Source: Candidatus Binatia bacterium | Lineage (GTDB): Bacteria; Desulfobacterota; Binatia; UBA12015 | NCBI GenBank assembly: GCA_019749875.1 | Contig: JAIEPK010000090.1 | Coordinates: 1 to 60,117, forward strand | Reading direction: 5' to 3' | DNA length: 60,117 nucleotides | In this document: positions 28,166 to 39,262 of the stretch, in pieces | Layout of the letters: the number at the start of each line of letters is the position of its first letter | How positions within the stretch are numbered: the stretch's first letter is position 1 | Translations under genes and position numbers: made by a program | The notes under the pieces: generated by a model | What the model was told of the DNA's origin: nothing | What the model saw: only the letters and a program-made list of their open reading frames with translations | Databases searched by the model: none

Positions 28166-29293
28166 TCAACGCACGGCCTCCATCACCAGATCGTGGATCC
28201 GCGGCCGGCACTCGACGATCTTGTCGTTGTCGCGCGTCGGGTGCACGCGGTTGCTGAGCAGGACGACGTCGATGCCGCGCTCCAGGTCCATCCACAGCGA
28301 CACGCCGGTGAAGCCGAGGTGTCCGACGGTGTGCGGCGACATCTCGGTGCCCGCGAGCGAGCGCTGCGGCGACGGCGAGTCCCAGCCGAGCGCCCGCGTC
28401 GAGCCCGGGATCGTCGTGTCGACGGTCCACATGCGATCGACCAACTCCTTCGGCAGGATGCCGGGCGCACCGCCGGCGATCGCCTTCAGGTGGTTCGCGA
28501 TCGCATCGACCTCGCGCGCCGTGCCGAACAGGCCGGCGTGACCGGCGACCCCGCCCATCGCGTAGGCATTCTCGTCGTCGACCTCGCCGCACAGCAAGCG
28601 CTTGCGCCACGGACAGCGCTGCGTCGGCGCGATCATGTCGCGGATCGGCTCGACGCGCTTCTGGCGCAGCTGCGACAGATCGACGAAGGCGGTCGACGTG
28701 AGCCCGAGCGGTGCGAAGATACGCGCCTGGCAGAAGCGGTCGAGCGTCTGTCCCGAAACCGTCTCGACCACCTGCCCGAGGACCATGAAGCCCAGATCGC
28801 TGTACGTGACGCGCGTGCCGGGGGGCGCCTCGAGCTTCTCGCGGTGCACCTGCTCATAGACCCACTCCTTCGCTTCCCGGCTCGCGACGAAGTTCGGCCG
28901 ACCCTTCTTCTCGAGCGCCGCGACGTCCTTGAAGTACGGCCGATGCGCCGCGAGGCCGGACGAGTGCGTGAGCAGGTGGCGGAACGTCACGTGCGTCTTC
29001 CCGTGCACGCCGAAGTTGTGGAAGAAGCGCGTCACGCGGTCGTCGAGGGTGAGCCGGCGCTCGTACACGAGCATCATCACGGCGAGCGTCGTCGCGAGCG
29101 GCTTGGTGAGCGACGACAGGTCGAAGACCACCTCGGGGCGCATCGGCATGCGCTCGGGCTCGAGCGCACGGAAGCCGACCGCGCGCTCGAGCAACGTCTC
29201 GCCGTTACGGCTGACGAGCAGGACGGCGCCCGGGAAGACGCCGCGCTGCACCGCGTCCTCGAGAGCGTGCTCGACCGGTGCGAAGTCCATCAC
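28166..29293 (-). CDS. Beta-lactamase-fold serine hydrolase
   Basis: 375 aa; FDLSSLTKPLATTLAVM (SxxK), YSDLGFMVLGQVVE (YxN-like region), HTVGHLGFTGVSLWMD. Confidence 0.88.
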   Translation of the reverse strand: MMDFAPVEHALEDAVQRGVFPGAVLLVSRNGETLLERAVGFRALEPERMPMRPEVVFDLSSLTKPLATTLAVMMLVYERRLTLDDRVTRFFHNFGVHGKTHVTFRHLLTHSSGLAAHRPYFKDVAALEKKGRPNFVASREAKEWVYEQVHREKLEAPPGTRVTYSDLGFMVLGQVVETVSGQTLDRFCQARIFAPLGLTSTAFVDLSQLRQKRVEPIRDMIAPTQRCPWRKRLLCGEVDDENAYAMGGVAGHAGLFGTAREVDAIANHLKAIAGGAPGILPKELVDRMWTVDTTIPGSTRALGWDSPSPQRSLAGTEMSPHTVGHLGFTGVSLWMDLERGIDVVLLSNRVHPTRDNDKIVECRPRIHDLVMEAVR

Positions 29294-29715
29294 GACACGA
29301 GCAGCTCGACGCCTGGCAGCACGGCGCCTTCGACGGCGCGCGCCGCCATCCCTTCGATCCGAGCACGCGCGGGGACACCCCGCAGCGGCAGACGCCGACG
29401 GTCCGAGGCACGGAGAACGACCGCGAGCTGGATCGCGCCATACCCGAGGCGGGTGCGATCGGATCGGCCCGAAGGCGTCGCCGCCGGCACCCGGTCGCCC
29501 GGGCGCAGTGCTGCCGGCTCGCTCAGCCTCGCTGCATCCATGCCCCGTCTACCCCACCGCACGAAGTCGCGCCGTTGCCCTAGACAACACACCCGCACGT
29601 GGGAGTCGAGACCGCTCCTCCTGCGGTTGAAAAGGCTCCCTCGCGTGGTAGGCCGAGCCGAGGCGACGCGGCACCGTAACGCGCGTTCGAGCGAAGGCGT
29701 CGCCACCCGACCGTC

Positions 29716-30003
29716 GTGCGGATGTCCTCTCAGCAGCTGTTCACCCTGGGGCGAACCATCGTCGACGCACTGGTGCGCGCGGACCTCGTGACGCTCGCAG
29801 GACCAGCGGACAACGCGGCGAAGGCGATCGCCGACGAGGTCGAGTCGTACCAGAAGGCCGCCGCGAAACTCGACGCCGATGCCGAGCAGATGGCCGACGA
29901 CCACCTGCGTCAGCTGCGCGCGGGGAGCGCCGGCATCGATCGCCACCGGGTCGTCCAGATGATCCGCACCAAGCTCGCTCAGGAGCGGGGACTCCCGGTC
30001 TGA
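29716..30003 (+). CDS. DUF507-like protein (first of tandem pair)
   Basis: 95 aa; GRTIVDALVRADLVTLAGPADNAAKAIADEVESYQ, resembles the DUF507 N-terminal half. Confidence 0.55.
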   Translation: MRMSSQQLFTLGRTIVDALVRADLVTLAGPADNAAKAIADEVESYQKAAAKLDADAEQMADDHLRQLRAGSAGIDRHRVVQMIRTKLAQERGLPV

Positions 30004-30005
30004 AC

Positions 30006-30275
30006 ATGCGCCTGAGCGAAGCACTCACGTCGCACCTCGCGCACCGTGCGCTCGAGGCGCTCCGCAAGTCGGGAGCGAAGATCCGCAACGACCGTCTGGC
30101 GCTCGCCGAGATCAAGAAGGCGCTCGGCCAGACCCTCGACCGCGACCCGCGCATCGACGAAGCGGTGCAGCGGCGCATCGCTTCGTTGAGCCGGTCCGTA
30201 CCCGTCGGCAGCGCGGAGTACGAGGTCCTGTACCGCCAGTACTACGAGCAGGAGATGGCCAAGCGACGCCGCTGA
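30006..30275 (+). CDS. DUF507 family protein (second of tandem pair)
   Basis: MRLSEALTSHLAHRALEALRKSGAKIRNDRLALAEIKKAL...IASLSRSVPVGSAEYEVLYRQYYEQEMAKR matches the DUF507 pattern. Confidence 0.75.
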   Translation: MRLSEALTSHLAHRALEALRKSGAKIRNDRLALAEIKKALGQTLDRDPRIDEAVQRRIASLSRSVPVGSAEYEVLYRQYYEQEMAKRRR

Positions 30276-30294
30276 AGAAGCGCGTCGCGATCTC

Positions 30295-30322
30295 TTGACA
30301 CCCCATCGGTCGTGGTTACTTC
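30295..30322 (+). promoter_or_regulatory. Candidate sigma70-type promoter for groESL
   Basis: TTGACA (30295-30300), 16-nt spacer, TACTTC (30317-30322). Confidence 0.4.
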
Positions 30323-30343
30323 CGCTGCCGTCTTGGTGGGGAT

Positions 30344-30360
30344 TCGCCCGCCCCGGGCGA
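30344..30360 (+). promoter_or_regulatory. Stem-loop in groES 5' UTR
   Basis: TCGCCCG-ccc-CGGGCGA; flanking tggtgg/ccacta can extend the pairing. Confidence 0.4.
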
Positions 30361-30424
30361 GCTTCGACCACTACCGAGCAAGATCGATTCTTCGCGAATC
30401 ACGTCTGAAAGGAGAGGGAACTAG

Positions 30425-30712
30425 ATGAAGATCCGACCGTTGCAGGACCGCGTCATCGTGAAGCGGGTCGCAGAGGAGGAGAAGTCGAAGGGTGGCATCA
30501 TCATCCCCGACACGGCGAAGGAGAAGCCGCAGGAGGGGAAGGTCGTGGCCGTGGGCAAGGGCAAGGTGGGCGAGGACGGCACCGTCCGTCCGCTCGACGT
30601 CAAGGCCGGCGACCGCATCCTCTTCGGCAAGTACTCCGGCACCGAGATCAAGATCGACGGCGAGGAGCACCTGATCCTGCGCGAGGACGACATCCTCGGC
30701 GTCCTCGAGTGA
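30425..30712 (+). CDS. groES: Co-chaperonin GroES
   Basis: [50 protein letters not shown] aaaggagaggg. Confidence 0.98.
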   Translation: MKIRPLQDRVIVKRVAEEEKSKGGIIIPDTAKEKPQEGKVVAVGKGKVGEDGTVRPLDVKAGDRILFGKYSGTEIKIDGEEHLILREDDILGVLE

Positions 30713-30750
30713 CGTCGGACCGATCCGTCTCCAGACAGCGCGTCAGCTGA

Positions 30751-32436
<1,686 letters not shown>

Positions 32437-32460
32437 GCCGTCCCGTCACCACGGGTGGGA

Positions 32461-32495
32461 GAGGGCGTGGGGCGACCCACGCCCTCTTTCCGTTT
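32461..32495 (+). terminator. Rho-independent terminator after groEL
   Basis: Perfect 11-bp stem GAGGGCGTGGG-gcga-CCCACGCCCTC with a GNRA-type tetraloop, then TTTCCGTTT. Confidence 0.85.
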
Positions 32496-32508
32496 ACGGA
32501 TCTGGCGA

Positions 32509-32537
32509 TTGACTTCAGATCGGGTGCTCACTAGGGT
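32509..32537 (+). promoter_or_regulatory. Candidate promoter for ffh
   Basis: TTGACT (32509-32514), 17-nt spacer, TAGGGT (32532-32537), just after the groEL terminator. Confidence 0.3.
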
Positions 32538-32608
32538 CGGGCCCACCCCGCACTCCCGACATCACGGAAATCTCCGCCACCTGCCCGGGCGATCGGCTCG
32601 TTCGTTCC

Positions 32609-33955
32609 ATGTTCGATTCACTATCCGACAAGCTCGAAGGCGTCTTCCGGCGGATCCGCGGTACCGGAAAGCTGACCGAGGCCAACATCGAGGAGGCGAT
32701 GCGCGACGTGCGCATGGCGCTGCTCGAGGCCGACGTCCACTTCCAGGTCACCAAGTCCTTCATCGAGAAGGTCCGCGAACGTGCGCTGGGGCAAGAGGTG
32801 CTGCGCGCGCTGTCGCCCGAGCAGCACCTCATCAAGATCGTCCACGAGGAGCTCGTGGGTGTCATGGGCGGTGCGGCCGGCAAGCTCGAGCTGTCCGGAG
32901 ACGTGCCGGCCGTCATCATGCTCGTCGGCCTGCAGGGCTCCGGTAAGACGACCACCGCCGCGAAGCTCGCGAAGCATCTGCTGGATGCCCGTAAGCGCCG
33001 GCCTTACCTGGTCCCGCTCGACCTCTCGCGCCCGGCCGCGATCCAGCAGCTGAAGACCCTCGCGGCACAGGTCGGCGAGGGCTGCGGCGTGTACGACACG
33101 CCCGATCAGGGCGGGAACCCGGTGCAGATCGCGCGCGACGCGGTCACCAAGGCCCGCAATGCCGGCTTCGAGACCGTGATCCTCGACACCGCCGGCCGAC
33201 TCGCCATCGACGAGAAGCTGATGGGCGAGCTGCGGTCCGTCCGTGACGCCGTCAAGCCACGCCAGACGATCTTCGTCGCCGACGCGATGACCGGCCAGGA
33301 CGCGGTCGCGGTCGCGAAGGGCTTCCGCGACGGCGTCGGCATCGACGGCGTCGTGCTGTCGAAGATGGAAGGCGACGCCCGCGGCGGTGCAGCGCTGTCG
33401 ATCTACGCGACCGTCCAGAAGCCCCTGCTCTTCGTCGGCGTGGGCGAGAAGCTCGACGCGCTCGAGATCTTCCACCCCGACCGCGTCGCGTCGCGCATCC
33501 TCGGCATGGGCGACATGCTGTCGCTGATCGAGAAGGCGCAGTCGGCGTACGACCAGAAGCAGGCCGAGAAGCTCCAGGAAAAGCTCAAGAAGGACACCTT
33601 CACGCTCGAGGACTTCCGCGACCAGCTGCGCACCGTCAAGAAGATGGGCTCGGTCGCAGATCTGATCGGCATGATCCCGGGCATGAAGAAGTTCGCCAAG
33701 GGCAACGAGCTGGCGGGGGCCGACGACGAGTTGCGACGCATCGAGGCGATCATCAACTCGATGACCAAGCAGGAGCGCCGCGATCACCTGATCCTGAACG
33801 GCAGCCGGCGCAAGCGCATCGCGATCGGCAGCGGCACCAGCGTCGCCGAGGTCAACAAGTTCCTGAAGCAGTACCAGCAGGCCAAAAAGATGATGAAGTC
33901 CTTGAGTCGGGGAGCCGGCAAGGGGATTCTTGCCCAACTGCAGGGCGGGCGTTAA
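32609..33955 (+). CDS. ffh: Signal recognition particle protein Ffh
   Basis: 448 aa; MFDSLSDKLEGVFRRIRGTGKLTEANIEEAMRDVRMALLEADV, VGLQGSGKTTTAAKLA, DTAGRLAIDEKLM, Met-rich M domain. Confidence 0.97.
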   Translation: MFDSLSDKLEGVFRRIRGTGKLTEANIEEAMRDVRMALLEADVHFQVTKSFIEKVRERALGQEVLRALSPEQHLIKIVHEELVGVMGGAAGKLELSGDVPAVIMLVGLQGSGKTTTAAKLAKHLLDARKRRPYLVPLDLSRPAAIQQLKTLAAQVGEGCGVYDTPDQGGNPVQIARDAVTKARNAGFETVILDTAGRLAIDEKLMGELRSVRDAVKPRQTIFVADAMTGQDAVAVAKGFRDGVGIDGVVLSKMEGDARGGAALSIYATVQKPLLFVGVGEKLDALEIFHPDRVASRILGMGDMLSLIEKAQSAYDQKQAEKLQEKLKKDTFTLEDFRDQLRTVKKMGSVADLIGMIPGMKKFAKGNELAGADDELRRIEAIINSMTKQERRDHLILNGSRRKRIAIGSGTSVAEVNKFLKQYQQAKKMMKSLSRGAGKGILAQLQGGR

Positions 33956-34067
33956 CAAGGACGGTTCCGGGCGGGATGCCCGGCTTCCCTGGTGCCCGCG
34001 CGGTGCCGGGCCGCACGCGCGGATTCGCGCGACCACGATCGACGTACCAGGACGCAAGGAGAAACCG

Positions 34068-34343
34068 ATGGCAACGAGAATCCGCCTGACCCGGCACGGA
34101 AGCAAGAAGCATCCGTTCTATCGCGTGGTTGCGGCAACCACCGAGGCACCGCGCGACGGCCGCTTCATCGAGCAGCTGGGTCACTACGACCCGACCCACG
34201 AGCCCGCGATCATCAACCTCAAGCTCGACAAGATCGAGACCTGGGTTCGCCGCGGCGCCCTGCCGACGCCGACCGTCGCCCGCCTGATGAAGAAGGCCGG
34301 GTGGAAGGGTCTGAGCCCGTCGGGCACGGCCTCCGAGGGCTGA
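34068..34343 (+). CDS. rpsP: 30S ribosomal protein S16
   Basis: MATRIRLTRHGSKKHPFYRVVAATTEAPRDGRFIEQLGHYDP; RBS gcaaggag. Confidence 0.97.
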   Translation: MATRIRLTRHGSKKHPFYRVVAATTEAPRDGRFIEQLGHYDPTHEPAIINLKLDKIETWVRRGALPTPTVARLMKKAGWKGLSPSGTASEG

Positions 34344-34345
34344 AC

Positions 34346-34582
34346 ATGAAAGAGCTCGTCGAGATGCTGGCGAAACACCTCGTCAACCACCCGGACCAGG
34401 TCGAAGTGAAGGAGACCCAGGGTGACACGGCCTCGGTCATCGAGCTGCGGGTGGCGGTAGAGGATCTCGGCAGGATCATCGGCAAGCAGGGGCGGACGGC
34501 AAAGTCGATCCGCACCCTGGTCAACGCTGCGGCATCGCGCCTGAACCGCAAGGTCGTCCTCGAGATCATCGAAGACAAGTAA
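34346..34582 (+). CDS. khpA: KH-domain RNA-binding protein
   Basis: MKELVEMLAKHLVNHPDQVEVKETQGDTASVIELRVAVEDLGRIIGKQGRTAKSIRTLVNAAA. Confidence 0.93.
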   Translation: MKELVEMLAKHLVNHPDQVEVKETQGDTASVIELRVAVEDLGRIIGKQGRTAKSIRTLVNAAASRLNRKVVLEIIEDK

Positions 34583-34591
34583 GCCACGCAG

Positions 34592-35149
34592 ATTCACACG
34601 ACCGACACCACCCCCAATTCTGCAACGCTCCCCGTCGGGAAGCTCGTCGCCGGCCACGGCGTTCGAGGCCTTGCACGGGTGAAGCCCTTCAATCCGACCT
34701 CCCCCACCCTGACGATCTGCGACCGGGTCTGGCTCGTGCATCCGACCTCCGGTCAGCGCTGCTCGTTCCGCGTCCGCGAGAAGCGCCGCCACAAGGGGCA
34801 CTTCCTGCTCGGCTTCGAGGGCATCGAGTCTCTGACCGCGCTCGAGCCGTGGATCGGCAGCTCCGTCGAGGCAGATGCCGACCGTGTTCCGGCAGCCGGT
34901 GCGGGTGAGGTCTACCACTTCGAGGTCGTCGGTCTCGAGGTCCGGACCGTCGCCGGGGAATCGCTCGGAACCGTCAGCGAGGTCATGGATCTGCCTGCCC
35001 AGGACGTGTGGGTGATCCGCGGCCGCCACGACGCGACCGGCAAGCCGCGCGAGATTCTGCTGCCCGCCGTCGAGCCGGTCGTTCGCGAGATCGACCTCGG
35101 TGCCCGGATCGCCATCGTCGATCCGCCCGCGGGACTCGTCGATCCCTGA
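34592..35149 (+). CDS. rimM: Ribosome maturation factor RimM (start uncertain; candidate ATT)
   Basis: The frame encodes LPVGKLVAGHGVRGLARVKPFNPTSPTL...YHFEVVGLEVRTVAGESLGTVSEVMDLPAQDVWVIRG. The conserved N-terminus precedes the first GTG (34679). Confidence 0.85.
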   Translation: MHTTDTTPNSATLPVGKLVAGHGVRGLARVKPFNPTSPTLTICDRVWLVHPTSGQRCSFRVREKRRHKGHFLLGFEGIESLTALEPWIGSSVEADADRVPAAGAGEVYHFEVVGLEVRTVAGESLGTVSEVMDLPAQDVWVIRGRHDATGKPREILLPAVEPVVREIDLGARIAIVDPPAGLVDP

Positions 35150-35159
35150 GCACGGCACG

Positions 35160-35879
35160 ATGCGGATCGACGTCCTGACGATCTTCCCCGAGTACTTCTC
35201 GGGGGTCTTGTCGACGAGCCTCCTCGGCAAGGCCGTCGCACGCGGCACCCTCGACGTGCGGCTGCACCAGCTGCGCGACTGGACCACCGACAAGCACCGA
35301 ACCGTGGACGATACGCCGTACGGCGGCGGTCACGGCATGGTGATGAAGATCGAGCCGCTGGTGACCGCGCTCGAAGCGATCAGCCCCCCCGGCGCGCACC
35401 GCGTCCTGTTCAGCCCTCGCGGCCACCGTTTCACCCAGTCGACGGCACACCGTCTCGCCGAGCTACCGTCGCTGGTCCTCGTCTGCGGTCGCTACGAGGG
35501 CGTGGACGAGCGCATCACGAGCTTCGTCGACGAGCAGCTCTGCGTCGGCGACTACGTCCTCTCCGGTGGTGAAGCCGCCGCCGCAGTCGTGATCGACTCC
35601 GTGTCGCGGCTGGTTCCCGGCGTGATCGGCAACGAGGGCTCGCTGCACGAGGAGTCGTTCAGCGCCGGGCTGCTCGAGTACCCGCAATACACGCGCCCCG
35701 AGGTCTTCCGCGACCTGCGCGTGCCGGACGTCCTCCTGTCGGGGAACCACGCCGAGGTCGCGCGCTGGCGCCGAGCCCAGGCCGAAGCCACGACCGCCAA
35801 ACGACGTCCCGACCTGCTCGCCGGCGCGGCCTCCGAGAGCCCGTCCGCGGCGCCCGCGACAGCGAAGAAAGACTCGTGA
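35160..35879 (+). CDS. trmD: tRNA (guanine-N1)-methyltransferase
   Basis: MRIDVLTIFPEYFSGVLSTSLLGKAVARG, CGRYEGVDERI, GDYVLSGGEAAAAVVIDSV. Confidence 0.96.
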   Translation: MRIDVLTIFPEYFSGVLSTSLLGKAVARGTLDVRLHQLRDWTTDKHRTVDDTPYGGGHGMVMKIEPLVTALEAISPPGAHRVLFSPRGHRFTQSTAHRLAELPSLVLVCGRYEGVDERITSFVDEQLCVGDYVLSGGEAAAAVVIDSVSRLVPGVIGNEGSLHEESFSAGLLEYPQYTRPEVFRDLRVPDVLLSGNHAEVARWRRAQAEATTAKRRPDLLAGAASESPSAAPATAKKDS

Positions 35880-36439
35880 AATCGAGCCTTTATCTCGCCC
35901 TCGTGCACCATCCGGTGCTCGATCGGCAGGGCGCCATCGTGACCACGTCGATCACCAACATGGACGTGCACGACATCGCCCGCACCGGCCGGACATTCGG
36001 GGTGCGCAGGTTCTATGTCGTCCACCCCGTCCCGGGGCTGCGCTCGCTCGCACAACGCATCGTCGAGCACTGGCGAAGTGGGTACGGAAGTCGTTACAAC
36101 CCGTCGCGCCACGAGGCGCTGGGGCGTGTGGAGGTCGAGCCCGACCTCGACCACGTCATTGCCGCGGTGGAGCAGGACAGCGGCCGCATGCCGCGCCTGG
36201 TCGCCACCACGGCGCGCGAGCGTCCCGGGGCAATGCGGTACGACGAGTTGGCCAGGCACCTTGCCGAGGGCGAGGACGCCTGGCTGCTGCTTTTTGGAAC
36301 GGGATACGGTATGTCCGACGAGGTCTTCGATCGCTGCGAGGCGCACCTCGAGCCGGTTCACGGCGTCGACGGGTACAATCACCTCTCCGTGCGATCGGCG
36401 GCCGCGGTCATCCTCGACCGCTTGACGCGGTCGAGATGA
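35876..36439 (+). CDS. SPOUT-type RNA methyltransferase, TrmD-associated
   Basis: 187 aa; [64 protein letters not shown]. Confidence 0.85.
   Translation: MKSSLYLALVHHPVLDRQGAIVTTSITNMDVHDIARTGRTFGVRRFYVVHPVPGLRSLAQRIVEHWRSGYGSRYNPSRHEALGRVEVEPDLDHVIAAVEQDSGRMPRLVATTARERPGAMRYDELARHLAEGEDAWLLLFGTGYGMSDEVFDRCEAHLEPVHGVDGYNHLSVRSAAAVILDRLTRSR
36413..36435 (+). promoter_or_regulatory. Stem-loop at MTase 3' end / rplS leader
   Basis: CTCGACCGC-ttgac-GCGGTCGAG, perfect 9-bp stem, 45 nt upstream of the rplS ATG. Confidence 0.4.
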
Positions 36440-36479
36440 ATCGGCCGGATCCAGAGCTCGCCTAGAAGGAAATCTCGAC

Positions 36480-36827
36480 ATGAACGTCATCGACGCAATC
36501 GAAGCGGAGCAGCTGCGCAGCGACATTCCCGCGTTCCGACCGGGCGACACCGTCCGCGTCCACGTGAAGGTCGTCGAGGGCGAGAAGGAGCGCATCCAGG
36601 TGTTCGAGGGTGCCGTCCTGCGCCGCAGCAACGGCGGCATCCGCGAGACGTTCACCGTGCGCAAGGTGTCGTACGGCGTTGGTGTCGAGCGCACGTTCCC
36701 GATCCACTCGCCGCGTATCGACAAGGTCGAGGTCGCGACGCGTGGCAAGGTCCGGCGCGCGAAGCTGTATTATCTCCGCGAGCTGTCCGGCAAGGCCGCG
36801 CGCATCAAGGAGGTCGGGCGTCGGTGA
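36480..36827 (+). CDS. rplS: 50S ribosomal protein L19
   Basis: [49 protein letters not shown]. Confidence 0.97.
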   Translation: MNVIDAIEAEQLRSDIPAFRPGDTVRVHVKVVEGEKERIQVFEGAVLRRSNGGIRETFTVRKVSYGVGVERTFPIHSPRIDKVEVATRGKVRRAKLYYLRELSGKAARIKEVGRR

Positions 36828-37249
36828 GCGACGAGCGCGAGCCCGGGCCGGTCGCTACGGCGAGCGATTCCGGCGAGCGCTTCAAGCACGAGATCGCGGC
36901 GGACGTCGCGATCAGCGGGCGCATCAGCTTCCCGGGCAACGCCCGCATCGACGGGCGCTTGACGGGCGAAGTCCGCGCCGACGCGCTGCTCGTCGTCGGC
37001 CCCACCGCGCATCTGCGCGCCGACGTGCGCGCGCACAACCTGGTGCTCTTCGGGACCATCGAGGGCACCGTCTGCCAGAGCGACGTCGTCGAGCTGAAGC
37101 CGGGCAGCCGGTTGATCGGCGGACTCGAGGCGACGCGCGTCGTGGTTCACGCCGGCGCGATCTTCGAGGGGCGCTGCTCGATCGGCAAGCGGCCGCCGTC
37201 GTCCTCCGACGGACGTACCGTCAAGCACGCCAAGGCCCGCGAAGCCTGA
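36824..37249 (+). CDS. Bactofilin family protein
   Basis: 141 aa; [91 protein letters not shown]. Confidence 0.88.
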   Translation: MSDEREPGPVATASDSGERFKHEIAADVAISGRISFPGNARIDGRLTGEVRADALLVVGPTAHLRADVRAHNLVLFGTIEGTVCQSDVVELKPGSRLIGGLEATRVVVHAGAIFEGRCSIGKRPPSSSDGRTVKHAKAREA

Positions 37250-37344
37250 GCAGCGTCCTTTCGCGTGGCTCCGGCCGAGCGGACGGGTTGGACTCTCTCA
37301 CGAACGGCGGCATGTCGGGCCCGCGACCGCCGCCGAGCCGGGTG

Positions 37345-38202
37345 CTACCGCAGCCCGGCCGCGGCAACCACGGCGAGCGACGCCTCCGCGAAGTTCATCG
37401 TGTACAGGTGGATTCCCGGCGCTCCCGCGCGCCGCAGCCCCTCGCACAGATTGACCGCGACGTCGACGCCGATCTCGCGCCGCGCCGCCACGTCGCTGCC
37501 GGCCTTCTCCAGACGGGTACGGATCTCGTCCGGAAATTCGGTCGCATTCGCGGCCGACATCCGTGCCACGCCGTCGGCGTTGGTCGGCGGCATGATGCCG
37601 GGAATCACCGGGGTGTGGACGCCGCGCTTCGCGAGCTCCTCGACGAAGCGCTCGTAGTGCTCGACGCGGAAGAAGAACTGCGTGATGGCGAAGTCCGCCT
37701 CGGCCAGCTTCGCCGCATGGTGGTCGAGATCGTCTTGCCGGCTGGACGCACGCGGGTGGCCCTCGGGGTGAGCCGCGACGCCGATCGAGAATGGTCCCCG
37801 CTGGCGGGCGAGCGCGGCCAGGTCGATCGCATACCGAAAGTGGCCGCTCGGGACGTCGACGGTGCCCTCGGGCAGGTCGCCGTGCAGGACCAGCAGGTTC
37901 TCGATCTCGTCCTCGCGGTAGTGGTCGATGATCGACGTGATCTCTTCGCGCGTGTGCGCGACGCAGGTCAGGTGCGGCATGGCCGTGATGTGCAGGCCGT
38001 GCTGGATGCGCGAGACCACTTCTGCCGTCGGCCCGCGCGTCGAGCCGCCGGCGCCGTAGGTCACGGACATGAAGCTCGGACGGAGCCGGGCGAGGCGCTC
38101 GAGCGCGCGCTCGAGGCGATCCGTGCCGGCGGGATCGCGCGGGGCGGAGAACTCGAACGAGAGGGTGGGGCCGGCAGCAAGCAGGTCGGCGATCTTCGCC
38201 AT
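37345..38202 (-). CDS. metF: Methylenetetrahydrofolate reductase
   Basis: LSFEFSAPRDPAGTDRLERALERLARLRPSFMSVTYGAGGSTR, HLTCVAHTREEI, LVLHGD, IHLYTMNFAEASL. Confidence 0.92.
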   Translation of the reverse strand: MAKIADLLAAGPTLSFEFSAPRDPAGTDRLERALERLARLRPSFMSVTYGAGGSTRGPTAEVVSRIQHGLHITAMPHLTCVAHTREEITSIIDHYREDEIENLLVLHGDLPEGTVDVPSGHFRYAIDLAALARQRGPFSIGVAAHPEGHPRASSRQDDLDHHAAKLAEADFAITQFFFRVEHYERFVEELAKRGVHTPVIPGIMPPTNADGVARMSAANATEFPDEIRTRLEKAGSDVAARREIGVDVAVNLCEGLRRAGAPGIHLYTMNFAEASLAVVAAAGLR

Positions 38203-38242
38203 CGGGAGATCCTGTAGGACGGGCGCGACGCGGTAAAGAGCT

Positions 38243-39258
<1,016 letters not shown>

Positions 39259-39262
<4 letters not shown>

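Noticed and set aside
32455-32946. 163-aa plus ORF overlapping the groEL terminator and ffh start
   Set aside because: Starts inside a clear terminator and overlaps ffh in another frame.
34679-35149. RimM annotated from GTG at 34679
   Set aside because: Would remove the conserved VGKLVAGHGVRGLAR N-terminus, so this start is unlikely.
37250-37344. cggcgg...ccgccg inverted repeat between bactofilin and metF genes
   Set aside because: Short stem with a long loop; expected by chance at this GC content.
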